Assembly: GCA_947466425.1 (NCBI GenBank)
Contig: CANIBZ010000026.1
Span: 1-34,593 of the forward strand
Source: Flavobacteriales bacterium
Lineage (GTDB): Bacteria > Bacteroidota > Bacteroidia > Flavobacteriales_D > Sanyastnellaceae
Length of the DNA: 34,593 nt
Direction: 5' to 3'
Shown here: positions 1-10,036 of the stretch, one piece after another
Numbering within the stretch: position 1 is the first letter of the stretch
Layout of the letters: each line of letters begins with the position of its first letter
Position numbers and translations under genes: made by a program
Notes under the pieces: generated by a model
The model's database searches: none
Seen by the model: only the letters and a program-made list of their open reading frames with translations
What the model was told of the DNA's origin: nothing

Positions 1-3000
1 GATTGGACATTCGCTCCTGATACGGTTTCCTGGAACAATACGTTTTCGTCTTCAACCTTAATTAATCCACCAAGTGCAACCTACCTTCAAGGCGATATAA
101 CAACAGACTACACCGTTACCCTCGCAGTAACGAACGCATGCGGAACTGTTACATCTCAACAAGTCATTACCGTGCTTCCTACACCTGTTGCAAATTTCAC
201 CCTACCCACTCATACAATTTGCTCTGGCAGCACGCTTATGGTGAATAACATTTCCGTTGGAGAACCAATTGGATATACCTGGACTTACGGAAATTTCACT
301 TCATACAATCCGAATTTAACATCTGTTTTTTTTCCTAGTGATTCTGTAACGCATGTATACCCTATTGCACTTACACTTACCAATGCATGCGGAACAGACA
401 CATATAGCGACAGTATAACCGTCCTTCCTGACAACGTTCACGGAGGATTTACGACATCGATAGACGCCGGTTGTTCACCGCTGACTGTGACTTTAAACAA
501 TACCACTTTCAACACAAATTTATCGGCAACGTGGCACTTGGACGACCCGCTAAACACTGTTATTTCCAATCAGAATACAGTTCAGTTTACCTATCTCGCA
601 GTTAATAACATTTCCCAAAATTACAATCCTTATTTAGTCGTAACAGATGGATGTGCCAATGATACCATTTATACGAACATTGCAGTTTTCGCCAATCCTA
701 TTCCAAATATTTCGGCATCCCAAATTAATATTTGCGCTGGTACCACTGTTAATTTTTCAGGAAGTATAACTGGGGGTGGAAGTGGCTTTGGATATGCATG
801 GGACTTCGGAGGTTTTGGCACATCAAATACGCAAAACACATCATTTAATTTCGTGACGGGTACCAATGTTGGTCAAAATATCCCCGTGACCTTAATGGTT
901 TCAACTCCAAACAATACAGGATCTAATTGCGCAAATTCTGTAAGCACAATAATCCATGTTTATAGCAATCCGGATGTAAGTTCCGTATCATACAACACTA
1001 CAGACGGGTGCAGTTTACTAAATGTTCAAGTGGCAAATCTCCCAAATAATTTAAATACTATCATTTGGGGTGATGGAATAACAAACACCTCTAATTCCCA
1101 TAATTATTTAAACAATACTGGGGCGGTAATCACTTACAACCTTGGTATAAACTCAAGCATCACCTATCCTACAATTCCTAACTTGGTTTGCACCTCAACA
1201 AGCAATCAGCAAATTACCATTCACCCAACTCCGTTGCCTGTTATTTCATCCTCTTCTATAAATACTTGCGAGGGACAGCTTGTAAACTTCATCGCTTCAA
1301 CACAGAACAATCAAAATTCAGGAGTAGGTTATTCTTGGAACATCGGAAATCTTTCGAATTCTACCAATGCTAATACCTCATTCAATTTCACTGTGGGAAG
1401 TTCAGGAGGGTTAAGTTATCCCATAGTGCTAACGGCATCTCAAACAACTCTTGGAGTCACTTGTTCTGCAACAGCAAACTCTTCAATTATCGTATATGAC
1501 ACACCTGATTTAACACCTATTACTTACAATTCAACATCAGGTTGCAGCAATCTTAATGTAATTATTTCGAATCTACCAAGTGCAAGTAATCAAGTAAATT
1601 GGGGAGATGGCAACATCAATTTCACGAACACTCACACCTATTCGAATAATGGAACAGGTCTATTGTCATATCCCGTAATTGTTACTTCAACAAGTAGTTA
1701 TGGAACCACTCCACAATTGAATTGCACAACGACTTCTAATCAAATTGTGAACGTGTATCCTACGCCTCTTCCACAGATTAATTCATCGGGTATATTTGTC
1801 TGTGAGGGAAGTAGCTTAGATTTCAACGCTTCTACTTCAAATAACCAAAATGTCGGTATATCCTATTTTTGGAATTTCGGAATCCTCGGAACTTCAAATT
1901 TAAATTCAGAAAGTGTATTGTTTCAAAACGGCTCAAGCACAGGTACACAATTTCCTATTGAACTTACCGCCTTTCAGACTACCTCTGGAACTATCTGTTC
2001 AACGACTGTTGTCGAGAATATAACAATTTACGAGACTCCTGATTTGAGCACTGCAATTTTCAATAACCAAAACGGTTGCAGTCCATTACTTGCAAGTATT
2101 GCTAATTTACCAGTCTCTACCTACACATACAACTGGGGCGATGGTGTAACTACTTCCAATCCAAATCACTTGTATATAAATCAAAGTAATGCACCATTAA
2201 ACTATAACGTTACTATTAACGCGAGCAATTTCTATCCGACTATTCCTCTGCTTACCTGCAGTTCGAGCGCAAACGCGACCGTTCAAGTAAACCCACAACC
2301 GATTGCCGCATTTACTTTTGATCAACCTGAAGCTTGTTTTTACCCACCGGTAAATGCAACCATGCAAAACACTTCCACATTTGCAGTTGCTCCGTACACC
2401 TGGAATATTGGTGGAATTAGCTACAGTAATTCCTTGGCAACGTATCAAACAACATTCACCACTTCAGGAATTCATCCTGTTGAACTTGTAGCTACAAATC
2501 AATTCGGTTGCACAGATTCGATAACTCATGATTTCATTATTCACGATTTACCCACTGCACAATTAAATATCCCGAATAACCAATTGTGTCTGGGAACCAC
2601 AGCTGAATTCGCTGTAACGGGAACAAACATCGCAACCTCGACATGGGACTTTGGAGACGGAACAATTTTAAATCTACTAAACCCTACAACTGTTACTCAC
2701 TATTACGGTCAGCAGGGAGTGTATTCGATTGAAGCGATCCTTACTAGTAACCTAGGATGCGTTGACACGTTAACTTTTCAAAATTTCTTGATTGTTCATC
2801 CAACGCCGACTGCTAGTTTTCTAACCAATACGCTCACAGCAGATATCGTATATCCATATTTCGAATTTTACAACTACAGTGTCGGTGGAACAAATTACAG
2901 CTGGGACTTTGGTGATTCGAACTTCAGCACAGATTCGAATCCAACACATACCTATGAACACATCGATAACTATCTCGTTCAACTTACCGTTTCTAACGAA

Positions 3001-3366
3001 TACAATTGTTTCGATATAGCAACGGAAATACTTCATGTTGAAGGAATTGTAGTTTTCGTTCCTAGTGCGTTTACACCTTTGGATTACAATGGCATCAATG
3101 ATGTTTTCAAACCTTCATTTTCTAGCACAGAGGGAATTGAATTCTACGAATTCACCATATATGATCGGTGGGGAATTAAGATATTTCAAACCAACGACGT
3201 AGACGAAGCGTGGATCGGAAACTCAAAAGAACATAATCCGGGAGATGCTAACTATTACGCTCAAAACGACGTCTACACCTACCGAGTTGTATACAGAAAG
3301 AAAGCTCGAGCAGATGATCCGCAGCCCGATCGAATTGTTACAGGACACGTGACCATTATAAGATAA
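1..3366 (+). CDS. PKD-repeat surface protein with gliding-motility (T9SS type B) C-terminal domain, 5' partial
   Basis: The reading frame is open from the first base of the window, so the true start lies upstream; 1121 residues are visible. Most of the protein is a series of cysteine-bearing Ig/PKD-like modules. Three long copies of about 176 residues begin near nucleotides 694, 1222 and 1758; each pairs a module opening like PTPLP with one carrying a GCS...NLP...WGDG core. Two classical PKD repeats with WDFGD cores follow (near 2641 and 2895). From about nucleotide 3040 the end reads VFVPSAFTP..NGINDVF...YDRWG, the signature of the CHU_C / gliding motility-associated C-terminal domain that directs export through the type IX secretion system. 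The protein is therefore probably a secreted or surface-bound adhesin-like molecule; its ligand is unknown. It ends at a strong terminator. The class is secure, the function is inferred. Confidence 0.9.
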   Translation, partial: DWTFAPDTVSWNNTFSSSTLINPPSATYLQGDITTDYTVTLAVTNACGTVTSQQVITVLPTPVANFTLPTHTICSGSTLMVNNISVGEPIGYTWTYGNFTSYNPNLTSVFFPSDSVTHVYPIALTLTNACGTDTYSDSITVLPDNVHGGFTTSIDAGCSPLTVTLNNTTFNTNLSATWHLDDPLNTVISNQNTVQFTYLAVNNISQNYNPYLVVTDGCANDTIYTNIAVFANPIPNISASQINICAGTTVNFSGSITGGGSGFGYAWDFGGFGTSNTQNTSFNFVTGTNVGQNIPVTLMVSTPNNTGSNCANSVSTIIHVYSNPDVSSVSYNTTDGCSLLNVQVANLPNNLNTIIWGDGITNTSNSHNYLNNTGAVITYNLGINSSITYPTIPNLVCTSTSNQQITIHPTPLPVISSSSINTCEGQLVNFIASTQNNQNSGVGYSWNIGNLSNSTNANTSFNFTVGSSGGLSYPIVLTASQTTLGVTCSATANSSIIVYDTPDLTPITYNSTSGCSNLNVIISNLPSASNQVNWGDGNINFTNTHTYSNNGTGLLSYPVIVTSTSSYGTTPQLNCTTTSNQIVNVYPTPLPQINSSGIFVCEGSSLDFNASTSNNQNVGISYFWNFGILGTSNLNSESVLFQNGSSTGTQFPIELTAFQTTSGTICSTTVVENITIYETPDLSTAIFNNQNGCSPLLASIANLPVSTYTYNWGDGVTTSNPNHLYINQSNAPLNYNVTINASNFYPTIPLLTCSSSANATVQVNPQPIAAFTFDQPEACFYPPVNATMQNTSTFAVAPYTWNIGGISYSNSLATYQTTFTTSGIHPVELVATNQFGCTDSITHDFIIHDLPTAQLNIPNNQLCLGTTAEFAVTGTNIATSTWDFGDGTILNLLNPTTVTHYYGQQGVYSIEAILTSNLGCVDTLTFQNFLIVHPTPTASFLTNTLTADIVYPYFEFYNYSVGGTNYSWDFGDSNFSTDSNPTHTYEHIDNYLVQLTVSNEYNCFDIATEILHVEGIVVFVPSAFTPLDYNGINDVFKPSFSSTEGIEFYEFTIYDRWGIKIFQTNDVDEAWIGNSKEHNPGDANYYAQNDVYTYRVVYRKKARADDPQPDRIVTGHVTIIR

Positions 3367-3390
3367 AAAAAAGCCCTTCGGGGCTTTTTT
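3367..3390. terminator. Bidirectional intrinsic terminator
   Basis: The arms AAAAAAGCCC and GGGCTTTTTT enclose a TTCG tetraloop. The hairpin begins right after the stop codon of the PKD protein (3364-3366) and ends one base before the prfC stop on the other strand (3392). The A-tract and T-tract make it usable from both sides, as expected between convergent genes. Confidence 0.9.
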
Positions 3391-3391
3391 C

Positions 3392-4978
3392 TTATGCGTC
3401 TAATTCACTTGTGAAGTGGAAACTCAATTCCGGATAGTTCTGCTTTTCCATGTCGAGCATAAACTGACTTGGAGCTAAGAAGACATCTCGATCTTCTTTG
3501 TCTTTCACAATGTTGTTTCCTTTAATACGCAAAAACTCTGCGAGTTTCGCTGGGTCGGTAGTTGTTATCCAACATGCCTTGTAATATGACTTCGGCTCGA
3601 AAATACATTTCGCACCGTATTCGTTTTCCAAACGGTATTTAATGACTTCAAATTGAAGTTCACCAACCGTTCCAACAATTTTGCGTGAACCCGGTTCTTG
3701 GAAAAACACCTGTGCAACACCTTCTTCGGTAAGCTGACGAATTCCTTTGTCCAATTGTTTCGTCTTCATTGGATCGCGGTTGACCAATTCTTTGAAGATC
3801 TCTGGCGAGAAACTCGGAATTCCTTTGAACATCATGTTCTCACCTTCCGTAAGCGTATCGCCAATCTTGAAGTTCCCCGTGTCATACAATCCTACCACAT
3901 CACCCGGATAAGCTTCGTCAATGGTTGACTTCGCTTGCGCCATAAACGTAACCGGATTCGGATATTTAAATTCTTTCGCTAAACGAACATGCTTGTAAAA
4001 TTTGTTACGCTCAAACTTTCCACTGCACACACGCAAGAATGCAATGCGATCGCGGTGACGAGGATCTATGTTCGCGTGTATCTTGAAAACAAATCCACTG
4101 AACTTCGCTTCAGTCGGATCTACTTCTCTTGTCTCTGTTTCGCGTGAACGAGGCGTCGGAGCAATCTCAATAAATTTCTCTAACAACTCACGCACCCCGA
4201 AATTATTCATGGCCGAACCGAAAAACACAGGAGCTAACTTTCCTGCTTTGTACGCTTCAACATCAAACGGATCGTAAACGTTGCTAATGAGCTCCACATC
4301 TTGACGCAATTCATTCGCGTATTGACCAGCCAATTCATCGAGAATAGGATCATTCAAATCTTCAATATGAACAATGTTTTCCTCCACCTTGGTTTTGTTG
4401 GAAGCAAACAAATTAATGCTCTTGTCATAAAGCTTATAAACGCCTTTGAAGCTGAATCCCTTCGATATTGGCCAAGACAACGGCTGCACTTTAATAGACA
4501 GCTTCGTTTCCAATTCATCGAGAATATCGAAACCATCACGCCCCTCTAAATCCATCTTGTTCACGAATACAATCACTGGCGTATCGCGCATGCGACAAAC
4601 TTCCATCAATCGCTCAGTCTGTGTTTCAACACCCTTCACACTATCAACAACGAGAATTACACTGTCTACTGCGGTAAGCGTGCGATAGGTATCTTCTGCG
4701 AAATCTTTGTGACCGGGAGTATCGAGCAAATTAATTTGCTTGCCCTGATACTCAAATACCATCACCGAAGTCGCAACTGAGATTCCTCTCTGTCTTTCAA
4801 TCTCCATGAAATCGGAAGCTGCAGTCTTGGTAATCTTGTTGCTCTTTACAGCACCTGCTGTTTGAATAGCACCACCAAAAAGCAAGAGCTTTTCAGTTAG
4901 TGTTGTTTTACCGGCATCGGGGTGAGAGATAATTGCAAACGTTCTTCTTCTTCCTATTTCTTCTTGCGCACTGGCCAT
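3392..4978 (-). CDS. prfC: Peptide chain release factor 3
   Basis: RF3 is a translational GTPase that removes RF1 or RF2 from the ribosome after peptide release. At 528 residues it matches the family (about 529 in E. coli). The G-domain motifs are in order: SHPDAGKTT at residues 18-26 (P-loop), ERQRGIS (switch I), DTPGHKDF (switch II) and NKMD (base recognition). The [17 protein letters not shown] stretch separates RF3 from EF-G. The C-terminal part contains the family region around [18 protein letters not shown]. It is the last gene of a minus-strand run, 12 bases after the DUF1573 lipoprotein gene, and is probably co-transcribed with it and the S41 protease gene. The shared terminator follows directly. 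Confidence 0.97.
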   Translation of the reverse strand: MASAQEEIGRRRTFAIISHPDAGKTTLTEKLLLFGGAIQTAGAVKSNKITKTAASDFMEIERQRGISVATSVMVFEYQGKQINLLDTPGHKDFAEDTYRTLTAVDSVILVVDSVKGVETQTERLMEVCRMRDTPVIVFVNKMDLEGRDGFDILDELETKLSIKVQPLSWPISKGFSFKGVYKLYDKSINLFASNKTKVEENIVHIEDLNDPILDELAGQYANELRQDVELISNVYDPFDVEAYKAGKLAPVFFGSAMNNFGVRELLEKFIEIAPTPRSRETETREVDPTEAKFSGFVFKIHANIDPRHRDRIAFLRVCSGKFERNKFYKHVRLAKEFKYPNPVTFMAQAKSTIDEAYPGDVVGLYDTGNFKIGDTLTEGENMMFKGIPSFSPEIFKELVNRDPMKTKQLDKGIRQLTEEGVAQVFFQEPGSRKIVGTVGELQFEVIKYRLENEYGAKCIFEPKSYYKACWITTTDPAKLAEFLRIKGNNIVKDKEDRDVFLAPSQFMLDMEKQNYPELSFHFTSELDA

Positions 4979-4990
4979 GTTCTTCCTTTG

Positions 4991-5482
4991 TTATTTCGCA
5001 GCTGATGGTTCTACGTAAGCTTTTATTTTAATGACCGTAGTTATTTCCGGTTCTGTATTGGCCGTAATGGTCACAGACTTCTCTTGATCTTTTTCTTTCT
5101 TCGTACTGTCGAACTTCACCTTAATAGCTGCCGATTGTCCGGGCTTAATTGCTTCTTTCGGCCACTCCGGAACAGTGCACCCGCATGAACCTTTACAATC
5201 TTCAATAATCAAATCTTCCTTTCCTGTATTGGTGAATTCAAAATCAAACTCACGCTTCTCTCCTTCTTTCAACCGACCGAAATCGTGCAACATTTCTTTG
5301 AATTTCATTTTCGTTTTTGAACGAAGTTTAGATTCTTCACCCGAACCTGGCTTAGGAGCCTCTTTAGGAATTACGACAGGTGCAGGTTGACTTGGAATAA
5401 CTTCTGCAGTGTTGGTTGAAGAAGTGGAGCAACTTGTACATGCAAGCAGTGCACTTCCAAAAACAATGACTAGCTTTTTCAT
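4991..5482 (-). CDS. DUF1573 lipoprotein
   Basis: This 163-residue protein starts with MKKLVIVFGSALLAC, a short lipoprotein signal in which LLAC is the likely lipobox (a second Cys lies in TSC just after it). A Pro-rich linker follows, then a DUF1573 domain from about residue 55: KFKEMLHDFGRLKEGE, the FEFTNTG strand, and the conserved DCKGSCGCTVPEWP segment. DUF1573 is an Ig-like domain common in Bacteroidota secreted and lipid-anchored proteins; its function is not established. An in-frame ATG lies 42 bases upstream, but it sits inside the protease gene and would put a highly basic stretch before the signal. The start at 5482 is therefore preferred, leaving four bases after the protease stop, which suggests translational coupling. 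Confidence 0.85.
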   Translation of the reverse strand: MKKLVIVFGSALLACTSCSTSSTNTAEVIPSQPAPVVIPKEAPKPGSGEESKLRSKTKMKFKEMLHDFGRLKEGEKREFDFEFTNTGKEDLIIEDCKGSCGCTVPEWPKEAIKPGQSAAIKVKFDSTKKEKDQEKSVTITANTEPEITTVIKIKAYVEPSAAK

Positions 5483-5486
5483 TTTC

Positions 5487-7121
5487 TTATTTTTTCGCTT
5501 TCGATTTACCCATTTTGTATTCATCGAATCCCAATGGCAATTTCTCGAACTCTCCGTTCACAAGAATTTCCATTCCGCGTTTGAAGGCCGGATTCAATTC
5601 GTTGATGATTTCATAGAACGATTCGTTTTCATAAATACCTCTTCCCACCAACGCCTTCATACGAATAAGAATCACTTGCTTTGAACGAGCAAACTCTTCT
5701 TCATTAAATTTCACTTCCTTCTTTTCAGCAGCTTGAATAAACGCTTGCACTTCGGATTCCGAAAACATGAAGTGTGAAATAAAATCTTTAGATGATGGAT
5801 ACTTCTTTTTCAATTCATCACGATGTGCATCAACGTATTCCATGGTCCAGTCGTTGGTAATTCCAACACGAAGAAGATTTGAAAAATATTTACTGTTCTC
5901 AGAAGTGTCTAACGGAACAAAAATGTCTGGCATGATTCCACCACCACCATATACCGTACGATGCGTCAAACGCGTTTCATACTTATCTTTTTCGGAAAAC
6001 TTAATGCTATCGGCATGGAAAAACTCACCATTCTTCAAACGCTTCAAATAATCCATCTCGTAATCTTCCAATCCTTTTTCATAAGGCTTCTGAATACATC
6101 TTCCAGCAGGCGTATAATACTTCTGAACGGTTAAGCGAACCATGGAACCGTCTGGCAACGGAACTGGACGTTGAACCAATCCTTTTCCAAAAGATCTTCT
6201 TCCAACAATAACCCCACGGTCCCAATCTTGAATGGCACCACTTACAATTTCACTCGCACTCGCTGAAGACTCGTCAATCAACACCACCAATCGGCCCTCT
6301 TCAAATCTTCCTTTAATGCGTGGCTTCGCGTTTGTCTTCTCTTCCGGAAAAGCCCTTCCTTTAGTGAATACAATCAGCTTGTCTTTATCTAAGAACTCAT
6401 CGCACATATCAATCGCCGCACTCAACATTCCTCCGCCATTGTCTTGTAAATCCAATACCAAATCGCGCATTCCTTTTTTCTTCAAATCGTCTAACGCCTT
6501 GCGCAACTCTTCGGTTGTCGTTTTCGCGAACCGAGATACTTTAATGTACCCAACTCCTTCTGCTGCCATATAAGCGGCATCAATAGAGTAAATCGGAATT
6601 TTATCTCGAACAATCTCGTAAGTCGAAACTCCCGGAACTCCTTTTCTGAGAATACCCACTTTCACTTTTGTTCCGCGTGGACCGCGTAGTTTCTTAAACA
6701 CATCGGTGTTTTTCACACCAATTCCCGCCATGTTAACACCGTCTACGGATACAATTTTGTCTCCGCCACGAATGCCCAATTTCTCAGAAGGTCCGCCCTG
6801 AATAGGTTCCACTACCATTATGGTGTCGTGAAGTATGTTGAACTGAACGCCAATACCATCGAAGCTTCCTTCCAACGGTTCATTGGCTTCTTGTAATTCT
6901 TCAGCACTGATATAAGTTGAATGGGGATCCAATTCTTCCAGCAATGATATGATTGCCTTTTCTGTAAGTTCTTTTGAGTTTACCGAGTCTACATACATGT
7001 ATTCGATGTAGTTCAACAACGACGCGAATTTATCTGTTGTTGTTTTCGGATCTGGTTGTGCCCAAGCAGTGGCTGTAATAAGCGATTGGACAACTAAAAA
7101 CAGGACGATTTTCTTTTTCAT
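5487..7121 (-). CDS. S41 family C-terminal processing peptidase (CtpA/Prc type)
   Basis: This is a periplasmic serine protease of the tail-specific family, with a Ser-Lys dyad, that trims or degrades envelope proteins from their C-terminus. The 544-residue protein has a cleavable signal (MKKKIVLFLV...AWAQ, about 1-22) and a helical N-terminal region. A PDZ domain runs from about 88 to 165 (GIGVQF...GDKIVSVDGV), then the S41 core. The catalytic serine lies in the DESSASASE stretch (283-291); the lysine is K313 in FGKG. The C-terminal 150 residues (AFIQAAEKKEVKF...) form a helical extension seen in Bacteroidota members. It heads the group ctp-DUF1573-prfC. A perfect inverted repeat and a possible promoter lie in the 65-bp gap upstream. 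The substrate is unknown. Confidence 0.93.
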   Translation of the reverse strand: MKKKIVLFLVVQSLITATAWAQPDPKTTTDKFASLLNYIEYMYVDSVNSKELTEKAIISLLEELDPHSTYISAEELQEANEPLEGSFDGIGVQFNILHDTIMVVEPIQGGPSEKLGIRGGDKIVSVDGVNMAGIGVKNTDVFKKLRGPRGTKVKVGILRKGVPGVSTYEIVRDKIPIYSIDAAYMAAEGVGYIKVSRFAKTTTEELRKALDDLKKKGMRDLVLDLQDNGGGMLSAAIDMCDEFLDKDKLIVFTKGRAFPEEKTNAKPRIKGRFEEGRLVVLIDESSASASEIVSGAIQDWDRGVIVGRRSFGKGLVQRPVPLPDGSMVRLTVQKYYTPAGRCIQKPYEKGLEDYEMDYLKRLKNGEFFHADSIKFSEKDKYETRLTHRTVYGGGGIMPDIFVPLDTSENSKYFSNLLRVGITNDWTMEYVDAHRDELKKKYPSSKDFISHFMFSESEVQAFIQAAEKKEVKFNEEEFARSKQVILIRMKALVGRGIYENESFYEIINELNPAFKRGMEILVNGEFEKLPLGFDEYKMGKSKAKK

Positions 7122-7131
7122 AAGTTCGGGT

Positions 7132-7161
7132 TAAAGGTACAACGCAGATTCGTTGTACCAA
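7132..7161 (-). promoter_or_regulatory. Candidate promoter with a 9-bp inverted repeat in its spacer, upstream of the S41 protease
   Basis: On the minus strand a TTGG (7161-7158) and TACCTTTA (7139-7132) are 18 bases apart, close to the Bacteroidota pattern TTTG-N(17-23)-TAnnTTTG with one mismatch in the -7 box. Perfect arms GGTACAACG (7136-7144) and CGTTGTACC (7151-7159) lie almost exactly in the spacer, with a 6-base gap. This could be a repressor operator. It could also be an RNA hairpin ending or protecting the upstream DUF4625 transcript, though no T-tract follows in that direction. Confidence 0.35.
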
Positions 7162-7186
7162 TGTCCCTAACTAAAAAACCGTACCA

Positions 7187-7639
7187 CTATTGCACGTCGA
7201 ATTCCACAACGAATTCCTCCGCTGAATTTCCGCTCTCATCTACCGCCTGTAACTCCCAATGCCACACTCCGTGAATGGTATCTGGAACGACATAGTACAA
7301 GGTCTTTGTAACAGTGGTTCCCGACAATGCTAGAATGCGCGTGTCAACCCACAAACCTACATTCGGAACCACTGCAGCGGTATCTACAACACCATTGTGA
7401 CTATGCCCATCTGCCGCATCGTGAATACTCGCCTTCATCTGACTTAATGGGTAGTCATCTATAATTGTAAAACGAATTGCCAAAGAATCGCCTGGCATCA
7501 CCGCAAAGTCTTGTCCAATTGTATCGTTAACGAAGACAGAATGTATCACAGGTGGAATCGTATCCTCTTGTTGACAGCTTTCAAGAATGAACGCTCCTCC
7601 GATTAACACAAGAAACGATTTAAGAATTTGATTTTTCAT
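7187..7639 (-). CDS. DUF4625-type lipoprotein, TonB receptor partner
   Basis: This 150-residue protein has a lipoprotein signal with lipobox LESC (residues 19-22). It then carries one Ig-like domain opening with DTIPPVIHSVFVND and closing with HWELQAVDESGNSAEEFVVEFDV. In the middle lies a DAADGHSHN motif, a histidine pair that I recall as typical of the DUF4625 family and that could bind a metal. It is 12 bases downstream of the TonB-dependent receptor gene and almost certainly translated from the same mRNA. The family has no proven function. The lipid anchor and position suggest a surface or periplasmic accessory of the receptor; metal binding is inferred from the motif and neighbours. Confidence 0.75.
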   Translation of the reverse strand: MKNQILKSFLVLIGGAFILESCQQEDTIPPVIHSVFVNDTIGQDFAVMPGDSLAIRFTIIDDYPLSQMKASIHDAADGHSHNGVVDTAAVVPNVGLWVDTRILALSGTTVTKTLYYVVPDTIHGVWHWELQAVDESGNSAEEFVVEFDVQ

Positions 7640-7651
7640 TTTGAGTTGATT

Positions 7652-9997
7652 TTAAAATTTAACTAATGTTTGAATAAATACATTTCGGCCCATTTCCGGA
7701 AGATTCAGTCTTCGGTAATTGCTCGTGTGGTTGTAATAAAATGCATTGAAAAGATTGTTTACACCAAGATTACTTTCGAGTGTTAAACCGTGCAACTTCC
7801 ATTCAACTTTCAATCTAGAATCTAACGTATGATATCCAGGCGTTGACTTCTCATTGCGGTCGACTCTGTTTTGCGCAGCAGCCCAATTGCCTTGCACTTC
7901 AAACAGAACATTCAACTTGTTTTTCATTTCGAATAATTTATGTTGAAGATTAAGACTCGATGAAATCGGCGGAGTAAAAGGCGAAGCCGTTCCAGATAAA
8001 AACAAATACGAAAAAACCGACTGCGCGCTCCACTCCAACTTCGTTCGCGTATTCAATTGAAATTCACTTTTCATTTCACCTCCAGAAAACATGGCGCGGT
8101 CTTGCGAATAAACATAGATCTGTCCCCCATCCGATAGTTCTGAAAAACGGGAAGAAGCACGAAGAAAAATGTAGTTGGAAAAATAATGCGCATATCCCGC
8201 CAACGACAATCGGAATTTTTCGGTTTGAAGTTCATACGCAGCTTCGAAGAGATAGCCCACTTCCGAATTCAACATGACATTGCCTTGCTCATGGCGGAAA
8301 GTACCGTGATGGACGCCGTTAATAAACAACTCGGCCGCATTCGGCATGCGCCATGCGCGTTGCAGACTATACTTCAAAGACTGCCCTTCGCGAAGGGCAA
8401 CGGCTTCTCCAATTTCGAACGACCATCCCGCAAAATTTCGAGTCATCTCATTTGCACGAACGTAGTAAGATCCAATGCTATCGACCGATGCATAAACAGG
8501 AGAGCGAAAAGCTTCGTCATGCATTCTTCCCTGCTCCACTCGCATTCCAAAGGTTCGGAAAGTTTCTTTTTTTCTATGTTGAAGGGGAGCGTTCTGTTCC
8601 ACATAAAACGCATTCTGAATGCCTGAATAATTCGGCAACAAAAAATCATATCCACCTCGAGTATGCTGAAGCAATTCCGAAAATAATCCAACCAACATCT
8701 TTGTCCCTTCTTTAGATGTCATTCGTAAAAACGAATTGATTTGCGCTGAACGCAAACGCAAGTCGTGCGCAACGTTGTAATTCGGCAAGGGCTGAAAGCC
8801 ATCTCTTCGTGGAAGAATAAACTCTTGCCTTCTGTTTTCTTGAACGCCCGCATTCGTTTCGAACCAACCCCATTTTGTGTTGGAAGAAAAATGGAGAGCC
8901 GACTTAAAATGTCGGAGCGATATATTAGGAAATCCAACATTTCTTGAATCGCCATCGCTCTGCACACTGCCAACCGTGGGCACTCCGATGGCACCCACAA
9001 ACATACCCGCATCTTGTGTGTACAAACTTTGCGACAATTGCATTTTTCCTTTGGGAAGAAGTCTTCCGATTACGAATTGCTCATGCACATCTTTCCCTGC
9101 TGTGTTCTGCAAAGCACCTTCGGCAAGCGGATAAATTCTTCTCAAATAAGTGAACGAATCGGCAGGCAATTGCATGTCGCCGTAATTCATGAACGTGCTT
9201 CGAAGTTTGAAGTAATTTTTATTTTTTCGAATTGAAATTTGAGCAGAGTTTCCAAATGTGCTGTTGTTCGATTGGAAGATGGAACCCACGTTCCCATGCA
9301 CACCTTCTTTCGGCACTTCGGGCAAGCGAATGGAAAGCACTCCGCCAATGGCATCTGATCCGTACACCACATTCCCCGAGCCTTTCCGCCATTCAATGTT
9401 TTCAATTTGAAACGGATCTATCTCTAATCCGTGGTCATTTCCCCACTGCTGCGCTTCGTGCTTCATTCCTAAATCTTGAATGAAACAGCGCGAGCCGGAA
9501 TATGCTCGGATTTGCGGCTTGCTCATTCCTGCACCGGTTGAAATGGAAGAAATTCCGGGCTGAGATTTCAACTTATCGGAAAGAGTAAGTCCATTTGCTA
9601 AGGTGAGTTCTTTCGCTGAAAGCGAAACCATGGCTTGCGAAGATCTTCGCACTTCTACTTTCGATGTTCCTTCTTCAATGACAATTTCATTCAATTGAAA
9701 ATGGGAAGGAAGCAATTCAATGCGCAGGGTTGTTATGGAATCTCGCTCCACCGTGAAGTCAAAAAGCTTCGCCGCGTAATTGTCTTTCAACACATGTAAA
9801 TGATATTTTCCAACTGGAATTTCTTCCACAACAAAATATCCTTTACCGTCGGTAATGACGTCGGCATTGAGCTCATGCACTTCAACATGAACATCAGAAA
9901 GGGGTAATTGCGTGGAAGCATCAACTACAATTCCGTGCAGTTGCGCTTGTGCAAAAAATCCCATTCCCAAAAAGAGAATAAGAAAAAATAAACGCAT
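7652..9997 (-). CDS. TonB-dependent outer-membrane receptor, probable metal or metallophore uptake
   Basis: The 781-residue protein has a signal peptide (about 1-18, ending AQAQ), then a carboxypeptidase-regulatory-like beta domain (HGIVVDASTQLPLSDVHVEV..., about 20-105). Next comes the plug (about 130-230, with DPFQIENIEWRKGSGNVVYGSDAIGGVLSI) and a 22-strand-type barrel ending in an aromatic residue (VKF). Such receptors use TonB/ExbBD energy to import scarce ligands through the outer membrane. The plug contains MKHEAQQWGNDHG, with two His and a Glu. It is followed at 12 bases by the DUF4625 lipoprotein gene and preceded at 39 bases by a small His/Cys-rich protein gene. That context points to a metal ion rather than a glycan, since no SusD is present. 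The ligand cannot be read from the sequence. Confidence 0.9.
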   Translation of the reverse strand: MRLFFLILFLGMGFFAQAQLHGIVVDASTQLPLSDVHVEVHELNADVITDGKGYFVVEEIPVGKYHLHVLKDNYAAKLFDFTVERDSITTLRIELLPSHFQLNEIVIEEGTSKVEVRRSSQAMVSLSAKELTLANGLTLSDKLKSQPGISSISTGAGMSKPQIRAYSGSRCFIQDLGMKHEAQQWGNDHGLEIDPFQIENIEWRKGSGNVVYGSDAIGGVLSIRLPEVPKEGVHGNVGSIFQSNNSTFGNSAQISIRKNKNYFKLRSTFMNYGDMQLPADSFTYLRRIYPLAEGALQNTAGKDVHEQFVIGRLLPKGKMQLSQSLYTQDAGMFVGAIGVPTVGSVQSDGDSRNVGFPNISLRHFKSALHFSSNTKWGWFETNAGVQENRRQEFILPRRDGFQPLPNYNVAHDLRLRSAQINSFLRMTSKEGTKMLVGLFSELLQHTRGGYDFLLPNYSGIQNAFYVEQNAPLQHRKKETFRTFGMRVEQGRMHDEAFRSPVYASVDSIGSYYVRANEMTRNFAGWSFEIGEAVALREGQSLKYSLQRAWRMPNAAELFINGVHHGTFRHEQGNVMLNSEVGYLFEAAYELQTEKFRLSLAGYAHYFSNYIFLRASSRFSELSDGGQIYVYSQDRAMFSGGEMKSEFQLNTRTKLEWSAQSVFSYLFLSGTASPFTPPISSSLNLQHKLFEMKNKLNVLFEVQGNWAAAQNRVDRNEKSTPGYHTLDSRLKVEWKLHGLTLESNLGVNNLFNAFYYNHTSNYRRLNLPEMGRNVFIQTLVKF

Positions 9998-10036
9998 TGA
10001 AAAATATTAAGGATGAAATCGAAAAAGAATTAACGA

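Noticed and set aside
8186-8715. Open frames on the plus strand inside the TonB receptor gene
   Set aside because: They are antisense to a gene with a complete signal, plug and barrel, show no recognisable domain and have no start context of their own.
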